This document shows positions 49,692 through 59,050 of a stretch of DNA of 64,000 bases, in pieces. The number at the start of each line of letters is the position of its first letter. Position 1 is the stretch's first letter. Under the pieces are notes generated by a model that was given only the letters and a program-made list of their open reading frames with translations, ran no database searches and was not told where the DNA came from. Source of the DNA: Thermoleophilia bacterium (GTDB lineage Bacteria > Actinomycetota > Thermoleophilia > RBG-16-64-13); contig JAOAGT010000001.1 of NCBI GenBank assembly GCA_026415615.1, forward strand, positions 120,562-184,561, read 5' to 3'. A program made the position numbers and the translations under genes.

Positions 49692-50510
49692 ATGAACGAA
49701 AAGGTTGTGCGATATAAGACTTTTTCCGACCTATGGAGGGTCCTCTCGCTCTTTGAGGAGAGCGGTGGGGAAATGAGCGTCAGCGAGGTTGCTAGGTCTC
49801 TTGACATACTCCCCAGCAAGGCGTCCCGCTTGCTTAGGGCTATGGAAGCCGGATTACTGCTGGAAAGGGACGCGAAGACTGGAAGGTATCGCATCGGCCC
49901 CCGCTTTCTGATCTTGGGGCTGCATTACCTCCGCACGCACCCACTGCGTCGTACTATCCTTCCCCACTTGGAGCAGATGTCCGCAGAGTTGGGTGTGACT
50001 TCGAGTTGGGGCATCTTCAGGCAGGGCCGGGTGATAATCGTTGATAGGTTGAGGCCCATTGGCGGGCAAACTGTGCCTCTCATCGGCTCCGAGATGCCTC
50101 TCCACTCCTCTTCTTACGGAAAGCTCTTTCTCGCGTATCTCCCTGAAGACGAACAAGACCGGATCTTGGGGACCCTGACTTACGACCGCTTCACCCCGAG
50201 GACGCTCACAAGTCCTAGCGCCCTGAAAAGTGAACTTCAGGCTGTACGGGCGCGGGGTTACTCGATAGACAGGGAGGAGTCTGCTCCCAATGTGATAGGC
50301 ATCTCAGCGCCGGTATTTGACGAGTCAGAGTCAATGTGCGCGGCGCTTACTCTTGCCTATACAGCATCAAGGGGCGACGTGGACGAGGCAAGGGTTCTCC
50401 GTTACTTGTCGGAGAAGGCCGTATTCATCTCCCGTCAACTTGGGTCCTCCATATCCCCTGAACATGCGCCAGTAATCGAGCCACACCCCGGTGCCGACGT
50501 GGAGCAATAG
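49692..50510 (+). CDS. IclR-family transcription regulator
   Basis: 272 residues. The N-terminal winged helix (~10-70: MSVSEVARSLDILPSKASRLLRAMEAGLLLERD) is followed by the IclR effector domain (PLIGSEMPLHSSSYGKLFLAYLP, GYSIDREESAPNVIGISAPVFDE), which in relatives binds aromatic or carboxylic acids. It lies between two flavoprotein units and probably controls one or both; its own consensus promoter overlaps its start. Confidence 0.93.
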   Translation: MNEKVVRYKTFSDLWRVLSLFEESGGEMSVSEVARSLDILPSKASRLLRAMEAGLLLERDAKTGRYRIGPRFLILGLHYLRTHPLRRTILPHLEQMSAELGVTSSWGIFRQGRVIIVDRLRPIGGQTVPLIGSEMPLHSSSYGKLFLAYLPEDEQDRILGTLTYDRFTPRTLTSPSALKSELQAVRARGYSIDREESAPNVIGISAPVFDESESMCAALTLAYTASRGDVDEARVLRYLSEKAVFISRQLGSSISPEHAPVIEPHPGADVEQ

Positions 50511-50632
50511 GACACTTCCTGGGATGGGTGTCGGGTGTCAAATGAGAGGCATGGGTGCAGATCGAACAGGACGAGTTGGCTGGCGCTGTGCTGGTAGATA
50601 GGCAAACAAGAAGCACGAAAAGGATGGAATAG

Positions 50633-52105
50633 ATGGGTGCAGAGGTGGAAGGCACAAGTGGGGCCAGAACTATACCCGAGCCCAACAAGAGTGTGAAAGT
50701 TATCGGCGAGTGCGACGTCGTAGTTGTCGGCGGGGGACCTGGTGGAATCGGTGCGGCTATTGCGGCGGCGCGCAACGGTGCAGAAACAGTACTCATCGAA
50801 AGGTACGGCTACTTGGGCGGGATGGCCACCGGAGGGCTGGTCACGATCATCCCCAATCTTTCCGACTTTTCCGGAGTCCAGCAGATTGCTGGCCTAACCC
50901 AGGAGTGGATTGAGCGGCTCGAAGCCAGAGACGGCGTCATGTATCCCCCCCGAGTGGCTTGGGGCAGTGATGACGAAAGGCTCGTCGAGTACTGGAACGA
51001 GAGATCGTTTTTCACGGTGCGCGAAAACCGCATTATTTACTCGGCACACATTGACGCTGAACTGTCAAAGTGCGTGCTGAACGACATGGTGAAAGATGCC
51101 AAGGTCAAAACCTTTCTCCACTCGTGGGGATGCTTGCCGATCATGGACGGCAACGTGGCGAAAGGCGTTGTTTTCGAAAGCAAGTCGGGTCGGGCGGCCA
51201 TTCTTGCCAAGGTGGTGATTGACTCTACTGGAGACGGGGATCTTCTTCCGGGGGCGGGCTGCTCCTTTGACACGCACATCACGCCGGGCATTCGGATCTC
51301 CCATTTGTCGATGACTTATTGGATTGATGGCGTCAATTTCCTAAAGTTCGACGACTTCAGGAAGACCTACCCCGACAAGTACGAGCAGCTAGTGACGGAG
51401 ATGGCCCAAAGTGGGCTTCATCCCGGCTTCCTTAGGAGCAACCTCAAGAACCAGGAAAGCATTGTGTGGGTGCATCCGCGTTATGCGGCCGGGGACCAGT
51501 TTGACGTCGAGGAACTCACGCGAGTGGAGATCCTTGGGCGGGAGGAGATGCTCGCTACTCACGACTATCTGAAGAAGAACATGCCGGGTTTCGAGCATAG
51601 CTTCATTGTGCTATCCGGACCGCAGCTTGGTACGCGCGGCGGAAGGCGAGTGCACGGGGACTACATGGTTACTTCTGCGGATCTAGAAAGGAATGAACCT
51701 TTCGAAGACACGATAGCCGTGTTTCCTGATCTAGACAGAGGTGAGTTGTCGCTGAAGCATCCTCATATGTTCATGCCGTATCGCTGTCTCCTGCCCAAGG
51801 GCGTGGAGAACCTTTTGGTGGCGTGCCGCGCCTTCTCCTCGGACGAGGAAGTCAACGATCTCTTCAATCTAATACCGCATTGCATTGCTCTCGGCGAAGC
51901 GGCCGGGACGGCTGCCGCTTTGTCCATTAAGCAGGGCGTTGCGCCCAGAAACGTCGACATCTCAGCTCTTCGCGAGCGGCTGATTGCCCAGAACGTGCCG
52001 CTTCCTGGCCACTACCCGGCTAAGTACGAAAGAGAGGCCGGCGGGCCTCCCCCGGTTTTTAGGGCCAGACGGTTTGGACCGGCGAAGCCTGCGGCGGGCC
52101 ACTAG
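50633..52105 (+). CDS. FAD-dependent oxidoreductase
   Basis: 490 residues of the FAD_oxidored family. The dinucleotide-binding DVVVVGGGPGGIGAAIAAARNG lies at about 29-50, then ERYGYLGGMATGGLV (family motif), STGDGDLLPGAGC and the C-terminal RCLLPKGVENLLVACRAFSSDEEVN and LGEAAGTAAALSI. Relatives act on diverse organic substrates; some are HdrA-like but the Cys motif for a cluster is absent here. ATG lies nine bases after AAAAGGA. It follows the IclR gene by 122 bases on the same strand. Confidence 0.88.
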   Translation: MGAEVEGTSGARTIPEPNKSVKVIGECDVVVVGGGPGGIGAAIAAARNGAETVLIERYGYLGGMATGGLVTIIPNLSDFSGVQQIAGLTQEWIERLEARDGVMYPPRVAWGSDDERLVEYWNERSFFTVRENRIIYSAHIDAELSKCVLNDMVKDAKVKTFLHSWGCLPIMDGNVAKGVVFESKSGRAAILAKVVIDSTGDGDLLPGAGCSFDTHITPGIRISHLSMTYWIDGVNFLKFDDFRKTYPDKYEQLVTEMAQSGLHPGFLRSNLKNQESIVWVHPRYAAGDQFDVEELTRVEILGREEMLATHDYLKKNMPGFEHSFIVLSGPQLGTRGGRRVHGDYMVTSADLERNEPFEDTIAVFPDLDRGELSLKHPHMFMPYRCLLPKGVENLLVACRAFSSDEEVNDLFNLIPHCIALGEAAGTAAALSIKQGVAPRNVDISALRERLIAQNVPLPGHYPAKYEREAGGPPPVFRARRFGPAKPAAGH

Positions 52106-53046
52106 TCAGGCGGGGCGACAGACAGGGCGTCTCGGGGTTGTGATTGAAGACGCGCTCGGCGCGATCGCTTCATAAAGTGGTGATTGCCAGGTACTAAGCC
52201 CCTCTGTTGGGTTGCCGCGCCCACGCGACGACAGTCTGCCGCAGCTGCGGCGCTAGCACGCCGCGACTGCGTCAGAACTGCGAGAAGGGGACCGCTAGCT
52301 TGTCCTGCAACAGCACCGGAGTTCAGACAGCGGCCCCTCTGGCCCTTGGCTGGACTCTCGCTTGCGCCTAGACAGTTCCGCTTGTCGACGATCCTGCGGC
52401 TCCTGTTGCCACGGGCGAGGTCACAGGCTACGGAAGTACCCATTGTGGCCTGAGTTGGCCATAGCACAAGAGGTCAGATGAGAGGCGAGATTGGCAACCA
52501 AGGGGTTTCGGAGTGACCCCTCATGGTCGTTGTAGTACGAAATGCGGTCTCGCTCCGTCCAGGGGAAGTTGTAGTCCATGGAGCCAAGCGCGAAGTTTTG
52601 CGAGAAAGCGATTGCGCGAGTAGACGGGACGCCAAGCCCAGGAGGCCTGCGAGAACGGATTCCAACCCTTTCCAACGAAGGGTCTTCCCCAGTCACTGTG
52701 GTCGTGTCGCAGGTGGGGGACGCGCTAAGCAGTCATGCGGCGCTGTGGTTGGCTATAAGACCTAGCTTTGGCGTAGGGCGGACACGCTGCACGGCTCCAT
52801 GGATGCTGCGGAGTGCAACCATGCGTGTTTGGGGTTGATGAAGCCTGTAGTCAGGTCAGCGGGAGTCGAAGTCTATTCATGCCACACGGCAATGTCCAAC
52901 GATCAAACTGGCCATTGGAGACATTCTCGCTAAGATGAATCAAGGCCAGAAGTTTCGAAGAAACCGCTTCCCCGCTGTCAGCAGCGTGTGATTATCTTGG
53001 TAATGAAGCAGCGGGAGTTCAGGAGCTCAGTGTGAAAGGATAGGTC
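52106..53046. other. 941-base region without an intact gene
   Basis: Short frames exist on both strands but none has a ribosome site plus recognisable content. The minus strand between 52450 and 52600 reads MDYNFPWTERDRISYY and beyond, which looks protein-like and may be a gene remnant. This gap opens the accessory/defence zone and could mark an insertion boundary. Confidence 0.5.
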
Positions 53047-54726
53047 ATGGCGCTTGAACAACGCAAGGTTTGGGAGATTGTCAAGCAGGCAGTGGGCAAG
53101 CAAGTAGATATCCCCGAATTCCAGCGAGACTTTGTTTGGGATCCGGAGCAAGTCAAGAGGCTCGCCGAATCTCTCTACCGTGACTACCCGGTCGGTTCGT
53201 TCTTGCTCTGGGATTCTTCGGAGTACACGGAAAGCAAAACTGCCCAGGGAACCCAGGCTTCGCTTTGGATTGTGGATGGCCAGCAACGCACAACAGCGCT
53301 CTGCTTACTCTTGGGCCAGAAGCCATACTGGTGGGACGATGCCGACAGCTGGAACAAAACCTTGGAGCGCCATGACGTGATGGTCAATCTTTGTCCCGAC
53401 GAGGGAGATGGCCGGCTGGAGTTTGCTCTCCCAAACCCGATTCGCCGGCGTGACCCCCGCTGGATAGGCGTTCGCCGTGTGCTTAGCGCCGAAAAAGTGG
53501 AAGATTTGGCCTCGTTGGCCCAAGAAGTCGTTGGGCGCCTGAGCAGTGATACTTCTGAAATGATGGAGCAATTTGTTAAGGTCCATGCGCACATCCACCG
53601 TCTTTGGCAAATTCGGGAGCGGGATATTCCCATCATCAAGATCAACCACGAGGTAGAGGATGTTGCCGAAATTTTTGCGCGTCTGAACCAGGAGGGGACG
53701 CGCGTCAAAGAGGCTGATGTGATACTTGCTATAGCAGCCGTGCGCAATCCGGGATGGGTGCGTCAGGAGTATCTCCCCTTTCGCAATAAACTCGAAGACA
53801 GCGGGTGGGATCTGGATGCGGGTGTCTTCATCCGCACTATGACAGGCATTGGCAAAGGCCGTGCCCGGCTTATCGAAGTACCTAGGGACTTCTGGGATCC
53901 CCAAAACTTGTATTCCGTTTGGAAAAAAGCCAAGGAGACCATCTCGGAAGTCTTGAAGCGGTTGGCTGAGTTCGGCATCCTGTCTGCTGATCTCCTCCCT
54001 TCGGCCAACAGCCTGATTCCGCTCTTTGTCCTGCAGCATCGTTGGGGAAACAAGCAAGACTATTGTTTCAGAAAAGCTCTGCAGTGGTTCCTCTTGGCAA
54101 ACCGGGATGGCCGGTACAGTGGCGCGGCCATCACCAGCCTAAATGAGGACGTTCGGGACATAGCGGAGGCAGCAGATTTCGACCAGGCCATAGAGAGTCT
54201 GTCGCGTCGCCTACGGGTCTCTCCGGAAATTGCCGAGGACGAGTTCTTGAACCGGTATGACCGTGCCGGTCAGCGTTTCCTGAGGCTGATGCTGTATCTG
54301 GTGCTATTTCATCGCGGCGCACGAGATTGGGTGGATGATACGCGCATTGGTTATGACAAGACTGGCGCCCCAATAAGTACAGGATTTGAGCCTCAGTGGC
54401 ACCATATTTATCCCCGTAGCTTGCTGAGAAATGCCAAGGTTTCTGACGAGGAGATCCAAGCTCTGGCTAATCTCACTGTGCTGAATGAGCGAACCAATGT
54501 CAACAAGCTAGCCGGCAAAGAGCCCTGGCGTTATATCCGGCAGTTCGGCATCTCGGAGGAAGACCTGCGTGCTCACCTGATTCCCTCGGTTTTCGCCAGG
54601 GCCGCCAGCAGCGAAGCACTTCTAGAGAAGCAGTGGGGCGTGGATAAATACCCGGATTTTTTGATTGAGCGTGCGCAGTTGTTAGCACAAGAAGCCAATA
54701 GTTTCCTGCGAGAACTCGGGGGGTAA
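53047..54726 (+). CDS. DUF262/DUF1524-type HNH protein (GmrSD-like restriction enzyme)
   Basis: 559 residues. The N-terminal DUF262 (ParB/Srx-like) domain has IPEFQRDFVWDPEQVKRLAESLYRDYPVG and the NTPase motif VDGQQRTT (76-83). The C-terminal HNH region has W-H452-H453-IYPRSLL followed by LANLTVLNERTNVNK (NLT...N), as in DUF1524. GmrSD-family enzymes with this layout are NTP-dependent restriction enzymes that cut modified phage DNA (type IV); many single-gene relatives are uncharacterised. Both key motifs look intact. ATG follows AAAGGA. Located beside an hsdR remnant and another HNH nuclease gene. Confidence 0.85.
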   Translation: MALEQRKVWEIVKQAVGKQVDIPEFQRDFVWDPEQVKRLAESLYRDYPVGSFLLWDSSEYTESKTAQGTQASLWIVDGQQRTTALCLLLGQKPYWWDDADSWNKTLERHDVMVNLCPDEGDGRLEFALPNPIRRRDPRWIGVRRVLSAEKVEDLASLAQEVVGRLSSDTSEMMEQFVKVHAHIHRLWQIRERDIPIIKINHEVEDVAEIFARLNQEGTRVKEADVILAIAAVRNPGWVRQEYLPFRNKLEDSGWDLDAGVFIRTMTGIGKGRARLIEVPRDFWDPQNLYSVWKKAKETISEVLKRLAEFGILSADLLPSANSLIPLFVLQHRWGNKQDYCFRKALQWFLLANRDGRYSGAAITSLNEDVRDIAEAADFDQAIESLSRRLRVSPEIAEDEFLNRYDRAGQRFLRLMLYLVLFHRGARDWVDDTRIGYDKTGAPISTGFEPQWHHIYPRSLLRNAKVSDEEIQALANLTVLNERTNVNKLAGKEPWRYIRQFGISEEDLRAHLIPSVFARAASSEALLEKQWGVDKYPDFLIERAQLLAQEANSFLRELGG

Positions 54727-55006
54727 CTACTTGTTTCTCCGCTCGACAATTCCGTCAAGCTAGGGCCGCTGGTCTGCTGGCATTAGCTGAGATGGGATAG
54801 GCGGGCCCCTATACGACAGTATCGAGGAAGGAGTTCTGCCGTCTATAGGCGTTGGATGGTCTGCGGGAGCGGTTCGGGACACAGATCGGCTTAAGCGCAG
54901 GCGCGTGTCCACCGTTTCGACGCAGCGGTTGCGGCCTACAGTTGTTTTCGTTAGGAGAATGCGCTCAGGGAGGCATCGTGAGTTTCTGTGTCCTAGCAGG
55001 CTCGAA
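54727..55006. other. Spacer before the amidotransferase pseudogene
   Basis: 280 bases with no gene. Its last ~30 bases (GTGAG-TTTCTGTG and onward) resemble the sequence directly upstream of the intact amidotransferase at 45.7 kb, so the duplication included the leader. Confidence 0.5.
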
Positions 55007-55418
55007 ATGTGCCGGCTGTTTGGGTTGATTGCCAAGAAAGATGTCGATGTCCACTTTCCGCTGTCATGGATTTCGCAGCCGTGGGAGTGGATCGAAGCGT
55101 TGGCTCGGGGTAGCCCAGATGGATGGGGCCTTGGGTGGTACGAGGATTCCGAGCCACATGTCAAGGGGATACCGATTTGCGCGCAAAACAGCAAGAGTTT
55201 TAGGCAAGGTGTGCTGTTTAGCACGTCGAGGATGTTCGTTCCCCTTGTCCGGAGAGCAAGTTGCCGTGGCAATCACGTTGAGAATTGTCATCCATTTTGT
55301 GCACGGCGATGGATTTTTCTCAGAATGGGTCAATAGACGGGAAGGATCTTCTTTTCCGCCTGAACGGCGGGGGTCTCTCGGCCGTCCGAGCTCAGACCTG
55401 TTCAGAAATTCTAAATAA
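55007..55418 (+). pseudogene. Decayed class II glutamine amidotransferase
   Basis: Begins MCRLFGLIAKKDVDVHF, nearly the same as the intact gene at 45.7 kb, and follows it through SPDGWGLGWYED and VENCHPF. It then shifts frame near 55300: the first frame ends at a TAG (55334-55336), while the next frame continues the homology as MDFSQNGSIDGKDLLFRL (compare WIFAHNGTVSRERLLSKL) and CSEIL. Homology is lost by about 55420, so the C-terminal half is missing. The His in the VSHVREAS motif is replaced (VPLVRRAS). Non-functional. Confidence 0.85.
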
Positions 55419-55499
55419 CGAGGAATCCTTAAGCCACGTCCAACACAGACTGTCGAATCCGTTCCGCCGTAGTGCGGAATGCTGGGTTTAAGAGATTTT

Positions 55500-56608
55500 G
55501 GACATGAGGCGCGTCAAACTTTGTTCGACGATCGTATTTCAAACGAGCCGTGCAAGATTCTCATCGTTCGTGAGTCGCGTCTCGGAAGGTTTGATTCCCG
55601 AGGTTTCCGCGCCACATACATTGACACGCCGATGGTACGGCCGTCGGCTCATCCAGGCCATGGCCCGGTTAAGCTTTGCAGTCTTTTTACCGCTTGGGCC
55701 CGTCGAGGTTCCTGAGGGGCACACTAGAGCGGCAACTAGGTTTCGCGTCGCGACACAAGACTACTTCCTCATGTGAGAAGATGCCGAGGATAGGTTGTAC
55801 GGCCCGTTTGTGAACTCTCATAAATAAGCGTTCGCGCTAGCGGTGCCGCACGAGAAGGCGCTTGCTATCCAGGACGCGGCCGCTTTCTCCGAGGTTCGGC
55901 GCGCGGCCTTCATCAGGCGTTCTAACGGTAGCGCGGTACACAAGAGCAGCCCGATCAGACTGTCCAGCAAGTCATTCTCCAAGGCAGTGGTGCAAGAAGG
56001 GGTGGCAAACATTTTGGCGACCGGAGGCTTGAAAAACCGGACATCAGTATACGTTTGGAAGAGTTTCTGGCTGAAAGTCAGAAACATGCCTCTGCACAGC
56101 CCGCACGTCGGGGTGCTCGAGCAGCTGATCGAGTGAGAAATGTTGGAGAGAGCCCGGCGAGACGTGGTATTGGCTCGTACTTTTAGCGACTTACTCGAGC
56201 AGACCGCGCGCCGCTATTGCAATCGTCTAATTGAGGGCACCCAAGTGATTGATAAGCTTATTCGGCTGGCTTGCGAGATGGGCGAATCAGACGGAACAGA
56301 GACCAGTGTTAACTTGGGTCTCGGGGAGCTCGGCTCTTGTGATGCTCTACGTGCTGCGGGCGAAGAGGGGAGACCTTGGAGACGATATTCTTGCTCCGCT
56401 TGCGCGAGAGCCGGCGAGAGAGCTACGCGAAAACGTGACCGTGGATTGGCAGCTACGTGAGAACGAACGCGCACGGCTTCGTGTGCCGGTGAAACGTGTC
56501 CTCAGAAGACACAAGTTCGCGGCAGCGAGCATCGACAAGGTTGCAGAGTTGGTCCTTGAGCAAGCCCAGGCTCTGAGCGCGGACTGGCTGGGAACTGTCA
56601 ACCCTTAA
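55500..56608 (+). pseudogene. hsdR: Remnant of type I restriction enzyme subunit R (C-terminal part)
   Basis: Fragments in shifting frames follow HsdR order. KILIVRESRLGRFDSRGFRATYIDTPM matches the usual IVRDMWLTGFDAP...YxDKPM. After a frameshift, YGRRLIQAMARLS matches the helicase motif VI region (HxLMQAIARVN). AFALAVPHEKALAIQD and AVVQEGVANILATGGLK follow after a TAA at 55825. A TGA at 56134 precedes ARRDVVLARTFSDLLEQTARRYCNRLIE. A last frameshift near 56355 leads to VTVDWQLRENERARLRVPVKRVLRRHKF and VLEQAQ of the DUF3387-like end. No hsdS or hsdM is present. The tail overlaps the convergent HNH gene by 11 bases. Confidence 0.8.
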
Positions 56609-57548
56609 ACACGTACTGCTGGTGCCACTCAAGAAACTCTCGCTGCGGTCGCCATTCTGGGTGGTCTGGCACCAGGATCTTGCTACCATGAAGGCTGTAA
56701 TAGCTGCGGCCATTCTCGTACTCTTCGCGCAGGGAGTCACCGACAACGAAAACGTAGTCGGGCGTCACAGTGACATACCCCCGGTCAAACAACCGGTGCA
56801 GGTCGCTCCTCAAGAGTATGCCGTTGTCTATCCGGTGCTGGCCGCCCTGGCTGTAGGGCTTGATGTGGGCTGCTTCTAGCACAGGCAGCGAACGCTCTCT
56901 GGTCACTGCGCAGGCGCGCTTGTAGGCATCCCGCACGGCAAGGCTAAAGAGCCCCTGTCCCAACCTGGGCCGTATCTCAATGGCCGCTCCGTATCTCCTG
57001 AAATTCTCGGCGACCAATTGCGGGTCAGCATCAATGTTCCAATAATGTAAGCCCCCAGTGGCACGGTCCATGCATTCTCTAAGTATCCGGTTGCCTTCGC
57101 CAAACGTTAGGTCATATGTCTTGCCCTGCTGTATCCCGGTCTTGGCCCAGTCAGCTGGTGGGGTCACCCACTCATTTTCGGTGAAGAAGACAGGGGCAGC
57201 GATGAGGATGCAGCCGATGAGAAAGTCCCCGGTGGCAGGTGTGGGCTGTTGTCTTACGGACTCGATACGCCGCAGCATCGAGGGGAAATCCGGAGCTCCG
57301 TTGGCCTCCCCGAACCAATCCCAGGCGTCGCGGGCGGTCAGACACTCATAGCGATGAAAGAAACCGAATCCCACTACGGCCCGATGGGGGGCATGGAGCT
57401 TGAAGAAAAACGCGTCTCCCGATTTCAGGGCACGGAAGCCCCGACAGCCGTGTGGCTGCCAGAAGTTCACTTCATCCAGTTGCTTCCGACTTGCCAAGTA
57501 TTTGTACCATTCGTAGTCGGTGAGCGCTACGAAGCCTCTGGTAGACAT
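56598..57548 (-). CDS. HNH restriction endonuclease (HNH_2 type)
   Basis: 316 residues. The C-terminal nuclease is clear: LEAAHIKPYSQGG with H228, N242 in DNGILLRSDLH and H251 before RLFDRG, the ββα-metal motif of the HNH_2 family. The N-terminal ~150 residues (MSTRGFVALTDYEWYKYL, SGDAFFFKLHAPHRAVVGFGFF) look like a PUA/EVE-type base-reading fold, so this may be a modification-dependent restriction enzyme. All catalytic residues are intact, unlike the neighbouring hsdR. No strong ribosome site. No cognate methylase adjoins it. Confidence 0.85.
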   Translation of the reverse strand: MSTRGFVALTDYEWYKYLASRKQLDEVNFWQPHGCRGFRALKSGDAFFFKLHAPHRAVVGFGFFHRYECLTARDAWDWFGEANGAPDFPSMLRRIESVRQQPTPATGDFLIGCILIAAPVFFTENEWVTPPADWAKTGIQQGKTYDLTFGEGNRILRECMDRATGGLHYWNIDADPQLVAENFRRYGAAIEIRPRLGQGLFSLAVRDAYKRACAVTRERSLPVLEAAHIKPYSQGGQHRIDNGILLRSDLHRLFDRGYVTVTPDYVFVVGDSLREEYENGRSYYSLHGSKILVPDHPEWRPQREFLEWHQQYVFKG

Positions 57549-57722
57549 AACTGCTGCAACCCGGATTGAAGCTCACATCTACGCGCCTATTAACACTTGT
57601 ACATCGCGCCCATGGTCTGTGGCAAGCGGTGCGCGAGATGGTATCAGTGCTGGCCACAAGTCGAGCCTCTCGCTCTGCCTCCGCGGTGTATAAGTGCCTC
57701 CGCCAAACTCCCGGTCTTGTTG

Positions 57723-58022
57723 CTACCTGGTGCCCACAGAGAGGCCGGGCCGATCCGCGCGAGCAGTACCGCGGCGCACTATGGCCCCTTTGACACACAC
57801 CGACACGCATCTCCCGCAGCCTCGGCATTCTTGTGGCTTGGCCACTTTCACGTGCTTGTGAAACAGAAGACCGACCATTGTAAGGACGCTATGCCGGCAG
57901 ACTTCGGTGCAGTCACTGCAGGCTGCGCAGAGTCGCGGGTCTATCGCGATGTGTTCGGTCGACCAGCGTGGCTGATGACCATGGCTCGTACGTGTGCCTG
58001 CTTTTGTTTGGCCCTTGCTCAT
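57723..58022 (-). CDS. 2[4Fe-4S] ferredoxin-like protein
   Basis: 99 residues with CAACSDCTEVCRHSV and CRGCGRCVSVCVKGAI, both full CxxCxxCxxxC sets. The ~27-residue N-terminal leader is basic and not a clear signal peptide. Its ATG overlaps the stop of the membrane cytochrome-like gene (ATGA), so the two are probably one electron-transfer unit. Confidence 0.85.
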   Translation of the reverse strand: MSKGQTKAGTRTSHGHQPRWSTEHIAIDPRLCAACSDCTEVCRHSVLTMVGLLFHKHVKVAKPQECRGCGRCVSVCVKGAIVRRGTARADRPGLSVGTR

Positions 58023-58510
58023 GACCTCGCCCCAACAGGCACTTGCCGGCTAGCGCGGCGTCCTCGCGCCAAACGTCGCCCGCCGTGCCATACGCCTGCT
58101 ACCGTCAGAACAGCCGCTACGGCGACGTGGTGTGGAATCTGACTGGGACCACTACCTACTAGCCCCGTAGCAAGCGATGCCATCAAGAGCGCCCACAGAA
58201 CAGCACTTGCAAGGAGGTGCCGCAGGCTTTTGGCCGTTCTGACTCTGGCAAAGCCAATCAACGTTCGGCACTTGTCGGCAAGATGCCACACTACTGTGAG
58301 CGCAAGACAAGCCGCCGAGACAACGTGGAGAGTCTCCAGGGCGGGAGCCCAGGCTGAGGGTGCAAAAGAGCGCTCCAACGTGCCATGCGGTACCTGACCG
58401 TGCGCAAGCAGGCCGCTAAGGGTGGTAGTCACGAGGAAGCCTACGCTCGCAACGGCGCGCCGACGAGCAGCAGCCCGCGCAGGTTGGCAAAGGGGCTGCC
58501 TATTTTTCAT
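58019..58510 (-). CDS. Small membrane protein, cytochrome b-like (DUF4405-type)
   Basis: 163 residues with about four helices. His residues in or near helices (LLAHGQVPHG, LHVVSAACLALTVVWHLADKC, HHVAVAAVLTVAGVWHGGRRL) suggest two b-haem ligand pairs, as in DUF4405/PepSY-like small cytochromes. ATG at 58510 is chosen over the frame's first Met because AGGAGG sits six bases upstream. Lies 13 bases after the MarR gene and overlaps the ferredoxin gene. It may link a quinone pool to the ferredoxin. Confidence 0.7.
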   Translation of the reverse strand: MKNRQPLCQPARAAARRRAVASVGFLVTTTLSGLLAHGQVPHGTLERSFAPSAWAPALETLHVVSAACLALTVVWHLADKCRTLIGFARVRTAKSLRHLLASAVLWALLMASLATGLVGSGPSQIPHHVAVAAVLTVAGVWHGGRRLARGRRASRQVPVGARS

Positions 58511-58523
58511 CCTGAGCCTCCTG

Positions 58524-59042
58524 TTAGTCATCGTGTGGGGCTGTCAGCTCGGGAGACATGCGGCCGGTGGAGGCACCAACGGAAGATCTCCGCAGAGTAT
58601 CTCTTACCGTGCGCAAGACCTCGATCGTGGTCTTAAGCGAACGAGGGTCTAGCTGCGAAGCTAACGCTACCTCACGTTCGTGAGCCTGGGTGTGAAACGC
58701 CACAGCAAGGCGTCGACCCTCCTCCGTGAGCACTACCGGCTGGCGACGTCTATCACGTTCGTCCCGCGCGCGTGCTACAAGGCCGTCCTTCTCCAGGGCG
58801 GCGACTAGCCGGGATATGGCAGCCGGATCGACATTGAGCCTCCGGGCCAACATGGAGACCGATGAGCGACCATCGGCCAGGGCCAGTTCTCGCAGCAGCT
58901 CCAACTGTGCTCCAGAGAGCCCCGTCTCAAGTGTCAGCTCCCTCAGCAGCTGGCGGTAGGTGAGGATGATCTCGCGGAGTAAGTGAACATACTCCGTGCC
59001 CGGCGCGTGCTGGGACAGTCCCGAATCTTGGCTCTCGTTCAC
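58524..59042 (-). CDS. MarR-family transcription regulator
   Basis: 172 residues from GTG at 59042. The winged helix is SSVSMLARRLNVDPAAISRLVAALEKDGLVARARDERDRRRQPVVLTEEGRRLA. TTG at 59048 extends it by two residues, but the promoter predicts a start point near 59044, so a leaderless GTG start fits better. First gene of a MarR-cytochrome-ferredoxin operon and probably an autoregulator through the palindrome in its promoter. Confidence 0.9.
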   Translation of the reverse strand: MNESQDSGLSQHAPGTEYVHLLREIILTYRQLLRELTLETGLSGAQLELLRELALADGRSSVSMLARRLNVDPAAISRLVAALEKDGLVARARDERDRRRQPVVLTEEGRRLAVAFHTQAHEREVALASQLDPRSLKTTIEVLRTVRDTLRRSSVGASTGRMSPELTAPHDD

Positions 59043-59050
59043 AAACAAGA

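Noticed and set aside
52421..52696. 91-codon minus-strand gene
   Set aside because: A short protein-like stretch but no ribosome site, no family match I can recall and no extension; left as a possible remnant.
55843..56608. Three small hypothetical genes
   Set aside because: Read together across a TGA and a frameshift they follow the C-terminal order of HsdR, so they are pieces of one broken gene.
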